This document shows, one piece after another, positions 1 through 6,650 of a stretch of 20,267 nucleotides of DNA. This DNA comes from Treponema sp. UBA6852. Lineage in GTDB: Bacteria; Spirochaetota; Spirochaetia; Treponematales; Treponemataceae. Position numbers and translations under genes: made by a program. The stretch is from the NCBI GenBank assembly GCA_002449305.1, contig DKDI01000048.1:172410-192676 (forward strand), given 5' to 3'. Every line of letters begins with the position of its first letter. The stretch's first letter is position 1. The notes below the pieces were generated by a model. The model saw only the letters and a list, made by a program, of their open reading frames with translations, searched no databases and was not told where the DNA came from.

Positions 1-298
1 CAATAGATTATCAACCGAGTTTATTTCAGAAACATCGCAGGGACCAAGCCCGATAATGACATTAAATTATAAAACTCGAAATTAAGGCTAATATATCACA
101 CTATAGCTTTATTTATATTAGAATAAAAAAAACAGATCTTATAACATCCTTGAATCTTTACATTTTAAAATACAAAACAAATTCCTATTTTCCCTTCACA
201 AATCCGCTAATTTAACTTGCTTGTTTATGAGCAGCAGCAAATTTTCCTCTCACCATACCGCTGATGATTTTTTGATGACCGTTTGTGGGCGTTTTTTG
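1..298. other. AT-rich left edge, no supported gene
   Basis: I see no convincing complete gene before the superoxide reductase promoter. Short frames do reach the left edge: a plus-strand frame ending with a stop near 54, another ending near 89, and a minus-strand frame through 1-57. Any of them could be the end of a gene cut by the window, but none is long enough to recognise. The rest is A/T-rich with no clear hairpin. Confidence 0.4.
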
Positions 299-326
299 TT
301 TACACAGGATTTTTTTGTGGTATCTT
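299..326 (+). promoter_or_regulatory. Probable promoter of the superoxide reductase-ferritin operon
   Basis: TTTACA at 299-304 and TATCTT at 321-326 are separated by 16 nt, with a TGG just before the -10 that resembles an extended -10. It would give a leader of about 90 nt before the ATG at 423. I see no obvious regulator box. Confidence 0.5.
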
Positions 327-422
327 AAAAGCGTAAACGCAAGGCAAAAAGAAAATAACAGGCAGCAAAAAAAAATGCAGTTATTTTTCAAGCCGGTCTT
401 GCAAAATTTTTTGGAGGTCATT

Positions 423-803
423 ATGCAGTTGAAATTTTATTATTGCAGGCACTGCGGAAAAATCATCGCCATCGTAAAGGACTCTGGAGTTCCAACAATT
501 TGCTGCGAAGAAGAAATGCAGGAACTTGTGCCGGGAACAACAGACGGCTCTACAGAAAAACACATTCCTGTAATCAAAGTTGCAGGAAACACAGTTTCTG
601 TTACTGTAGGCTCAAAACTTCATCCGTCAGAAGCAGAACACTACATCGAATGGATTTTGCTTCAGACTGACAAAGGAATCCAGCAAAAGTGGCTTCGTCC
701 CGGAAACTCTCCAAGCGTAGATTTTGCAGTTATGACAGGAGAGAGAGTTGAAGCCGCTTATGAATACTGTAACATTCACAGGCTTTGGAAAGCGGAATAT
801 TAA
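423..803 (+). CDS. dfx: Desulfoferrodoxin-type superoxide reductase (two-iron)
   Basis: This 126-aa protein should reduce superoxide to hydrogen peroxide in the cytoplasm without releasing oxygen, the usual anaerobe strategy. The N-terminal desulforedoxin-like rubredoxin-type centre is complete: C8, C11 and the adjacent pair C27-C28. The catalytic iron site is also complete: E45-K46-H47, H67, H73, C116 and H119, matching the four-His/one-Cys site of the family. The start is set by GGAGGT a few bases before the ATG at 423. The frame is open further upstream to 285, but that part crosses the promoter and has no ribosome site. Ferritin follows after 18 nt, so peroxide formation and iron storage are likely co-expressed. 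Family assignment is firm. The electron donor (usually rubredoxin) is not in this window. Confidence 0.95.
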   Translation: MQLKFYYCRHCGKIIAIVKDSGVPTICCEEEMQELVPGTTDGSTEKHIPVIKVAGNTVSVTVGSKLHPSEAEHYIEWILLQTDKGIQQKWLRPGNSPSVDFAVMTGERVEAAYEYCNIHRLWKAEY

Positions 804-821
804 ATTTCACGGAGGATTTTT

Positions 822-1313
822 ATGAACACAACTACAACTTTAAGTTCAATGCTGAATACACAAATTCAAAAAGAATTTGAGTCGGCTTACATTTATCTTG
901 GATTCGCAGCATTTTTTGACATGAAGGGACTTGCAGGATTTTCTGAATGGTACAAGCAGCAGGCAAAAGAAGAGGAAGAGCACGCAATGAAAATTTACGA
1001 CTATCTGTGCAAAGTAAATCAGCCGGTGGAACTTTTGCCGATTGGCGCGCCCAAAAACAAGCCAGAAACAATCTCTCAAGTTCTAAAACAAAGCCTTGAA
1101 CATGAGGAGTACGTAACAAATCTCATAACTACGCTTTATTTTCAAGCTGAAAAAGAAAAAAATCTGTTTGCAAAAAATTTCTTGAACTGGTTTATAAACG
1201 AACAGCTTGAAGAAGAGCAAAAGGCAAAAGAGCTTATAGACAAATACAAAATGTTCGGCTCAACACCAGAAGGTCTTTATGCGCTTGACAAAGAACTTGG
1301 CGGACGGCAATAA
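822..1313 (+). CDS. ftnA: Non-haem bacterial ferritin
   Basis: This 163-aa ferritin stores iron as a ferric mineral inside a 24-subunit cytoplasmic cage, and its ferroxidase site also consumes peroxide or oxygen. The ferroxidase residues line up with E. coli FtnA: E18, E51, H54, E95, Q128 and E131. The length is typical of the family, and no haem-binding Met of bacterioferritin type is apparent. The start has a strong GGAGG about 8 nt upstream. It is the second gene after the superoxide reductase (18-nt gap), which makes biological sense because the reductase yields peroxide and free iron worsens peroxide damage. The stop is 18 nt from the stop of the convergent membrane regulator gene, and I see no clear terminator between them. 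Confidence 0.95.
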   Translation: MNTTTTLSSMLNTQIQKEFESAYIYLGFAAFFDMKGLAGFSEWYKQQAKEEEEHAMKIYDYLCKVNQPVELLPIGAPKNKPETISQVLKQSLEHEEYVTNLITTLYFQAEKEKNLFAKNFLNWFINEQLEEEQKAKELIDKYKMFGSTPEGLYALDKELGGRQ

Positions 1314-1331
1314 AAATATGCGGCATGGAAA

Positions 1332-2024
1332 CTAAATCTGATTGAATGTTTTTTCTGATGATTTTCTTTCCATGCACTCTTTTCTAAACAATTCTACAAG
1401 CTGCTCCCTAGTAATATTTCCGTTGCGTTCACGCGCCGCCTTAAGTTTTCTATACACAGTATTTTCGCTGAAGCCTTCAACTTCTTTCTGGTAAATTTTT
1501 CCATCGCAAAGCTGCTCCAATATTTTTACTTCGTCTTCATAAAGCACAAGCCGCTTTCGTTCAAACTGATTTTCAAGGACAAAGAAGATGCTGCCAATAA
1601 ACCAGATGCCGCGGACAATGTGAATCAGAAAATGAAAAACGCTTTCTCCGTTTATGGAAAACGCAACGCATACTGCCGCAAAGTAAAGCAGCATGGCAAT
1701 ATATTTTACTTTAGGCTTTATCATAACAACAATGCACACAATAAAAAGCGCAGTAAAATTGTTGAACAGAAAAGTTTTTTCAAACGCAATCAAGAAAACA
1801 AGAATCACTGAATAGACAAGATAAAAATAAGAAAAACACTTTCGCTTGAAAAAAGCCGCAACTAAAACGTAAATAAAATTCATAACAGCAATAATACAAG
1901 TTCCAATGAAAAATCCCTCGTTAAAGCCTTTCCAAATATAAAGAGCACAGATAATTCCAGAAAGAACACTTGTGAATAAAACGAAATGGTCGTTTAGAAA
2001 ATCGGTAAGAATATTAGACTTCAC
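1332..2024 (-). CDS. Polytopic membrane protein with C-terminal helix-turn-helix
   Basis: I do not recognise a named family. The first 140 or so residues hold about five or six hydrophobic spans. They are followed by a charged cytoplasmic tail in which the last 70 residues look like a DNA-binding helix-turn-helix (EVKILEQLCDGK, then a recognition-helix-like SENTVYRKLKAAR). This suggests a one-component, membrane-embedded transcription regulator, which is an inference. The frame is open to a TTG at 2045, but AGGGGAGGG lies 4-5 nt before a GTG at 2024, so I start there (230 aa). A promoter-like pair lies at 2095-2122. The gene is downstream of the fructokinase but separated by about 144 nt, so it probably has its own transcript. 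It converges on ferritin. Confidence 0.75.
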   Translation of the reverse strand: MKSNILTDFLNDHFVLFTSVLSGIICALYIWKGFNEGFFIGTCIIAVMNFIYVLVAAFFKRKCFSYFYLVYSVILVFLIAFEKTFLFNNFTALFIVCIVVMIKPKVKYIAMLLYFAAVCVAFSINGESVFHFLIHIVRGIWFIGSIFFVLENQFERKRLVLYEDEVKILEQLCDGKIYQKEVEGFSENTVYRKLKAARERNGNITREQLVELFRKECMERKSSEKTFNQI

Positions 2025-2094
2025 AAGCCCTCCCCTGCAAAGCAAAACGGGCGAATAAAAGAATAAAAAAATCTTCTATATAATGGCTATATAA

Positions 2095-2122
2095 ATAATA
2101 GCACCTTTTCCAAGAATTTCAA
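2095..2122 (-). promoter_or_regulatory. Candidate promoter of the membrane HTH gene
   Basis: Read on the minus strand, TTGAAA (2122-2117) and TATTAT (2100-2095) have a 16-nt spacer. Each differs from consensus by one base. Transcription would start near 2088, leaving about 65 nt of leader before the GTG at 2024. Confidence 0.45.
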
Positions 2123-2168
2123 TAGAACAAGAGGCAATATCGAAAAGTTTATGAATTTTTTTTGTCCG

Positions 2169-3152
2169 TTATTTTTTGCTGAAATCTTTTATAAGCTGTT
2201 CAATTTCCGTGCGCATAGGCATTACAGAAAGCGAGCCTTTTTTTGTTGTTACAAGCGATGAAGCGGCATTTGCAAAGACAAGCATTTTTTGCAGACGCTC
2301 CCTAGAAAAAGTTTCGTATCCAGCGCAAAGAATTTCATGCAGGATGCAAGCGCAGAATGTGTCGCCCGCTCCAGTCGTGTCAATTGTTTTTACGTTTGAA
2401 AATGTTCCGGCTGTTTCATGCAAAGAAATTTTTCCGTCAGAATAAAACGCTTCGCTTCCGTCCTTGCCCTTTGTAACTGTAATCAGCGGAATTTTAAATT
2501 TTGAGCGGATCCAGTTTATGCCATCGCAAATAGATTTTTCGCCTGAAACAAATTCAAGCTCTTCTGATGCAATCTTTAAGATTTCACATTCTGAAAGTCC
2601 AAACAAAATTTTTTCTTTTGCCTGGCTTTCACTTTCCCAAAGCGGAAGCCTTAAGTTCGGGTCAAATGAACGGAGCACGCCAGATTTTTTTGCTGTCTCA
2701 AGTGCAAATTTTGTAGCATCAAAGCAAATTTCATTTGTCATTGATAAAGTTCCAAAGTGAAATATTTTTGCAGCTGAAATCAGCTCCGATTTTATTTCAG
2801 ATTTTTCAAGCATTGAATCTGCGCCTTGATTTCTGTAAAACGAAAAACTTCTGTCGCCGTCATCCGCAGTGTGAACAAAAGCGAGCGTTGTTTTATATTT
2901 TTTTGAAAAGATAAGATTTTCTGTTCCGATTCCAAGATTTTCAATTTTTGACTTGAGCATTTTTCCAAACATATCATCTCCGACTTTTCCAACAAACGAA
3001 ACTGAATGTCCAAGTTTTGAAAGCATCGCAAGAACATTGCACGGAGCTCCTCCAGCGTTCGCCTCCATAAGCCAGTTTTTTTGTGCGCTCATTCCGTTCT
3101 GAGTAAAATCTACAAGAAGCTCGCCCAGCGCAACAGCATCGTAATTTTTCAT
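2169..3152 (-). CDS. scrK: PfkB-family fructokinase
   Basis: This 327-aa ribokinase/PfkB-fold sugar kinase should phosphorylate fructose released by the hydrolase encoded just upstream, feeding glycolysis. The N-terminal GELLVDF, the glycine-rich NAGGAPCNVL substrate-binding stretch and the C-terminal PfkB signature DTTGAGDTF (about residues 258-266, catalytic base D264) are all present. An ATG at 3167 is possible, but it has no ribosome site. GGAG lies 9 nt before the ATG at 3152, and this start gives the normal family N-terminus (MKNYDAVALGE). The GH32 stop is only about 20 nt upstream, so the two genes are one operon. Fructose is the likely substrate from context. Other PfkB substrates cannot be excluded from sequence alone. 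Confidence 0.9.
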   Translation of the reverse strand: MKNYDAVALGELLVDFTQNGMSAQKNWLMEANAGGAPCNVLAMLSKLGHSVSFVGKVGDDMFGKMLKSKIENLGIGTENLIFSKKYKTTLAFVHTADDGDRSFSFYRNQGADSMLEKSEIKSELISAAKIFHFGTLSMTNEICFDATKFALETAKKSGVLRSFDPNLRLPLWESESQAKEKILFGLSECEILKIASEELEFVSGEKSICDGINWIRSKFKIPLITVTKGKDGSEAFYSDGKISLHETAGTFSNVKTIDTTGAGDTFCACILHEILCAGYETFSRERLQKMLVFANAASSLVTTKKGSLSVMPMRTEIEQLIKDFSKK

Positions 3153-3170
3153 TTTGCAAATCTCCATAAT

Positions 3171-4730
3171 TTAAATTTCAAAAATCTTGTATTCAGCGCG
3201 GATATTTTCTGAAACAGACATTTCAAGCAACACGGAATTTTCATCGCTGTCAAAAATTTGCGCAGGCATAAGAAAAAATGCATTTGTAAATGCCACCTCG
3301 CCGTCGTTAACAAAAACTTCCATGGAACAAGTATCAATTAAAATCCTAAGGGAAATCTTTTTTCCATAAACGGATTTCTCGCAACAGAACGAAGACAGCG
3401 GAAGTTTCATTTTGCGGAAATTTATTTTTCCGCCGCCGTCCACGGATTTTTTTCTGTCAAACCAAAGCGTTTGTTCAGCAAAGTCGCAAGTGAATTCTAC
3501 GGAAAATTTTTTGCCTGCAATTGTTCTGCTTAATACAAGAGAAAATTTTCCATTTGGATTTTTGCAAGCCGCTGAATTTTCAAAAGCAGAAAAAAGCTCA
3601 AGTTCAATATCTCCATGCAAAAAATCATTTTTTACAAATCCAGAGCCTCCAAAGACAATGCCGCTTTCACATTTTTTTCTATATGATGAAAGTTCATGCA
3701 CAGGATTTTGAAAAAGTTTTCCGTTCTTCAATTCAAGTTCACGGGGAAAAGTCATCATTCCAGACCAAAGATAATCTTGAGGCGTAATGTACGATTCCCA
3801 GTTTTGCATCCAGGCAATCATGATTCTTCGTCCGTCAGGAGCAAGGCAAGTCTGAGGCGCATAAAAATCGATTCCGCCGTCAATCTGCGCAAAATCAAAA
3901 GAATTTTCAGTTCGTCTTTCGCGCTCAAAAACAAATTCTGGCCTTTTTAGAATTCCTGTCATGTAAACACTGTTGTTTCCGTCGTGAAGTCCGTTCTCAA
4001 AATCCGCTTTCATTTCCTGCGGAGAAAAAATCACAACGTCCTTTCCGTCCAATTTAAAAATGTCTGGACACTCCCACATTCCGCTTTTTCCGCTGCTCCT
4101 GTCAATCACAGAAACGAATTTCCAGTCAAAAAGATTTTTAGAGCAGAAGCAGACAAGAGAGCCTTTTCCGTCTGGCATTTTGAGGACACACGCCATGTAA
4201 AATTTTCCGTCTTCTCGCCACAGCTTGGGATCACGGAAATCGCCTTTTTGAAATTCAAAAGGAACATCTGCCGCGCCAATTACAGGATTCTTAACAAATT
4301 TTTTGTAGCAAAGTCCGTCGCCTTCTGCCACGCACTGGTTCTGCAAAGTTTCGCCTTTTGAATTTTTTGAAACTCCTGTATAAACAAGAATATGCCGCCC
4401 TTCAAATTCAATTGCCGTTCCAGAAAAGCAGCCTTCGCAGTCAAAAGTGGAATCAGGAGCAAGAGCAGGCTCAAGAATTTCCCAGCGCACAAAATCTGAA
4501 GTGCAAAGATGCCCCCAGTGCATTGCTCCCCATTGAGTTGAATACGGATGATACTGAAAAAACAAATGGAACTTTCCGCCGAAAAATGAAAAGCCGTTCG
4601 GGTCGTTGCACCATCCCGCCGGAGAAAACGCATGAAAAAGTGGAAGCTGAAAATTTTGCGACGGCAATTTCAAACTTTCCTGAATTTCATTTTGTTTTTT
4701 TACAGCAGCTTTTAGTGTATATTTTTGCAT
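3171..4730 (-). CDS. scrB: GH32 sucrose-6-phosphate hydrolase / beta-fructofuranosidase
   Basis: This 519-aa glycoside hydrolase family 32 enzyme cleaves the fructoside bond of sucrose, sucrose-6-phosphate or short fructans. The three catalytic acids sit in their classic motifs: the nucleophile D43 in WCNDPNG, the transition-state stabiliser D167 in FRDPKLW, and the acid/base E220 in MWECPD. The C-terminal beta-sandwich module has the family's SMEVFVNDGE stretch. No signal peptide is visible, so it acts in the cytoplasm on imported sugar. No PTS or other sugar transporter is in the window, so I cannot tell whether the substrate arrives phosphorylated. A TTG at 4742 is in frame, but I prefer the ATG at 4730. 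The fructokinase follows in the same operon. Confidence 0.93.
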   Translation of the reverse strand: MQKYTLKAAVKKQNEIQESLKLPSQNFQLPLFHAFSPAGWCNDPNGFSFFGGKFHLFFQYHPYSTQWGAMHWGHLCTSDFVRWEILEPALAPDSTFDCEGCFSGTAIEFEGRHILVYTGVSKNSKGETLQNQCVAEGDGLCYKKFVKNPVIGAADVPFEFQKGDFRDPKLWREDGKFYMACVLKMPDGKGSLVCFCSKNLFDWKFVSVIDRSSGKSGMWECPDIFKLDGKDVVIFSPQEMKADFENGLHDGNNSVYMTGILKRPEFVFERERRTENSFDFAQIDGGIDFYAPQTCLAPDGRRIMIAWMQNWESYITPQDYLWSGMMTFPRELELKNGKLFQNPVHELSSYRKKCESGIVFGGSGFVKNDFLHGDIELELFSAFENSAACKNPNGKFSLVLSRTIAGKKFSVEFTCDFAEQTLWFDRKKSVDGGGKINFRKMKLPLSSFCCEKSVYGKKISLRILIDTCSMEVFVNDGEVAFTNAFFLMPAQIFDSDENSVLLEMSVSENIRAEYKIFEI

Positions 4731-4772
4731 AGACTTTCCCAAGACATTCCTAGGTAATTAAATATAAAGATT

Positions 4773-4801
4773 ATTATATCATTGTTCAGAAAAATTTTTC
4801 T
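4773..4801 (-). promoter_or_regulatory. Promoter and palindromic operator of the GH32-fructokinase operon
   Basis: Minus-strand TATAAT lies at 4778-4773, about 43 nt before the GH32 ATG. A perfect 14-bp palindrome, AGAAAAATTTTTCT (4788-4801), sits where the -35 element would be, and no good -35 hexamer is otherwise present. This fits either a repressor operator or an activator-dependent promoter. The choice is inference. Confidence 0.45.
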
Positions 4802-4927
4802 ATAAATTGTATGGCAGATAAAAATTGAAGACACCCGGTTCAATCTTCACAGAATCCAAAGTCCTGAAAGTTGTAATCGCAGGATAAAGTATTTCTTTTT
4901 AGTAAAAATGTACCCAGTTCTTTGGAT

Positions 4928-4987
4928 AAATATAGTAACTATATTTTAAAATAAAGTAACTAAGTTTGGAAATATAGTTACTTTATT
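4928..4987. repeat. Three AGTWACT boxes phased at 21 bp
   Basis: AGTAACT starts at 4934 and again at 4955, and its complement-form AGTTACT starts at 4976. The first lies in a 19-bp palindrome with one central base (4928-4946). The second and third form 12-bp inverted arms (4950-4961 and 4976-4987). The block sits between the stop of the LlaJI-type nuclease gene and the sugar operon promoter. It lacks a T-tract, so it does not look like a simple terminator. Confidence 0.7.
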
Positions 4988-5015
4988 CAGGGAACTTAGT
5001 GGAAATGTTTTTGAG

Positions 5016-6359
5016 TTATATTTTTTCTTCAATCGCCGCTGCAAGCTGCTCAATCAGCTCGTTGTCTTTTTTTGCGGCGTGCTCCATTACAGTTTTTGTG
5101 TCAAGAAGGATTCCGTGGATTTTGTGCCATGATTTTTCAGGAACAAAGGAAACATCAGAAGAATCTTTTTCCGCCAAAATGTAATCCGCGCCCGCATAGC
5201 CGATATTTTCAATTTTCTGGACGCAGGCAGGCATTATAAACGCATTGAAAATTGAATTCTCAGTCCGGTTCCGTTTTATTTTTTCCGGAATTGAATCATT
5301 TTTTTCTATATATTCAGCATATGCGAACTGCTTCACAATGCTCGCGCTGTCCGGAAGATGATTTTTTATGCCAGTCGCTCCGTAGCGGTAATATTTTGAG
5401 TCAAGCACAAAAATTTTCTGCCCGGTTTTTGCACGGTTTGTTATCATAATCGTGTCGGGACGGAGGGAGTTGTGTTTCTCATCCGTTCTAAACTCAAAGC
5501 GCTCTTCACTGCCTTTTTTGTTTTTAAGCTTCCAATAAACTTTGGGATAAAAATCTTCCTTGTCCGTCTCTCCAAAAATGCGGTCAATAAGTTTTTCCCA
5601 GATGACATGGAAATTTTGAGTTCCGTAAATAAATTCCTTATTTTCAGAGTTTTCATCAAGAAAATTCAGCACATCCAGCATATTCTTAAAAAGAAGCAGA
5701 TTGTTCTCGTTAAAAGTCTGTGTCATCGCCTTTTTTATGACGGCTATAAAAAGATTTTTGTTCAGCTTAAGCTCCGATTTTTCGGGCAAAAAACTGGAAA
5801 ACAGAAATCCTAGCTTTGAAAAACATTCGTGGACGCAAAATTTATGGATTTGGGAAATCAGCTCCGCCTGGCTGTAATTTGTCTTTTGAGTTATAAAATC
5901 AAAATAAAACGGCTGAAAATCAATAAACTGCGGCTTGACACTTTTTATGGTGCGGCTCCAGCTCACTTTTCCGCCCTGACTTTTTGAATACTGCGTTTCT
6001 TTCTGGACATAATAGCCGTTCGACAAAAAATCGCGGATTATAAAAAGATACGCATGAACTGGAAATGCAACATTTCGATTTTTTGAAATCAGCGGCGAGG
6101 AAGAAAGATTGTCCTCCTTTTCCCCAAATGTCCGCAGAATTTGAATAAGATTCAAAATGTTTTTACGGACTTCTTTTTCTATTTCGGCAGGAGAATCAGT
6201 TTTTTCGTCCGGCTTTCTGTAGCCCACAGGAAAATAGATTTTCAGCTTTCCGTCAGTGCACTTTAGTCCGACAAATTTTTCAGAAAGACTTTCAGCGTCG
6301 TTTTTATCCTCTCCAAAATAAACGCAGCAGATTTTATCCAATCTTCTGTAACTCTCCAT
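5016..6359 (-). CDS. LlaJI-family restriction endonuclease subunit (McrC-like)
   Basis: This 447-aa protein resembles the LlaJI restriction nuclease family, the McrC-like partner of a GTP-driven McrB-like motor. The C-terminal half carries a PD-(D/E)xK nuclease core: E255 in IWEKLID, P301-D302 in RPDTIMI, and D320-S-K322 in FVLDSKYY. These residues are intact, so the nuclease should be active. It is the last gene of the restriction-modification operon and overlaps the nucleotidyltransferase end by 26 nt if it starts at the ATG at 6359. A TTG at 6341 preceded by GGAG is an alternative start and would reduce the overlap to 8 nt. In the family, cleavage needs nucleotide hydrolysis by the McrB-like subunit and is blocked by cognate methylation. 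The recognition site cannot be read from the sequence. Confidence 0.82.
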   Translation of the reverse strand: MESYRRLDKICCVYFGEDKNDAESLSEKFVGLKCTDGKLKIYFPVGYRKPDEKTDSPAEIEKEVRKNILNLIQILRTFGEKEDNLSSSPLISKNRNVAFPVHAYLFIIRDFLSNGYYVQKETQYSKSQGGKVSWSRTIKSVKPQFIDFQPFYFDFITQKTNYSQAELISQIHKFCVHECFSKLGFLFSSFLPEKSELKLNKNLFIAVIKKAMTQTFNENNLLLFKNMLDVLNFLDENSENKEFIYGTQNFHVIWEKLIDRIFGETDKEDFYPKVYWKLKNKKGSEERFEFRTDEKHNSLRPDTIMITNRAKTGQKIFVLDSKYYRYGATGIKNHLPDSASIVKQFAYAEYIEKNDSIPEKIKRNRTENSIFNAFIMPACVQKIENIGYAGADYILAEKDSSDVSFVPEKSWHKIHGILLDTKTVMEHAAKKDNELIEQLAAAIEEKI

Positions 6360-6606
6360 GACGTTTTAATAGGGAGAAAAAATCATTTTGACAGTCAAAA
6401 TCAACCAAATCAACTCTCATATTAAGCGCGGTTTCCAAATCATAGTGGATTCCAAAAAAACTTTGAACAGGAAGTCCTTTTACACCCAAATCCACATCGG
6501 AATTCTTACCAGCCTTTCCATTCGCCTGAGAGCCAAAAATGTAGATTTCCGTGCAACCGGCATCTTTGAGAATTTTTGTAGCCTGCAAAAGTTTTCGTTT
6601 ATCCAT
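6334..6606 (-). CDS. MNT-type nucleotidyltransferase domain protein
   Basis: This 90-aa minimal nucleotidyltransferase has the polymerase-beta fold signature GSQANG (25-30) followed by SDVDL with D37 and D39, and a third acidic position near D66 in VDLVDF. The metal-binding triad is therefore apparently intact. Small proteins of this kind usually act as the MNT half of HEPN-MNT toxin-antitoxin pairs, where they modify the HEPN toxin. No HEPN gene is adjacent here. Instead it lies inside a restriction operon, 44 nt after the McrB-like gene and overlapping the nuclease gene. The ATG at 6606 has no strong ribosome site. Its role in this operon is unknown: regulator of restriction, remnant of a toxin-antitoxin pair, or an added effector are all possible. 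Confidence 0.85.
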   Translation of the reverse strand: MDKRKLLQATKILKDAGCTEIYIFGSQANGKAGKNSDVDLGVKGLPVQSFFGIHYDLETALNMRVDLVDFDCQNDFFSLLKRHGELQKIG

Positions 6607-6650
6607 AATGACAGTATATTACATTTTTTGGGAAAATTATAGTTTAAAAG

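Noticed and set aside
212..421. 69-aa minus-strand frame
   Set aside because: It overlaps the promoter and leader of the superoxide reductase, has low-complexity Cys/Phe-rich content and no family likeness.
285..422. Upstream extension of the superoxide reductase
   Set aside because: The frame is open but crosses the promoter region, and the GGAGGT site clearly sets the ATG at 423.
4803..4900. Remnant coding frame upstream of the sugar operon (plus strand, ending in SKVLKVVIAG)
   Set aside because: It is only about 20 codons, without start or recognisable family, so chance is a sufficient explanation.
5016..6650. HEPN partner for the MNT nucleotidyltransferase
   Set aside because: The neighbouring gene is a PD-(D/E)xK nuclease with no HEPN RxxxxH motif in a suitable context, and no small ORF fits.
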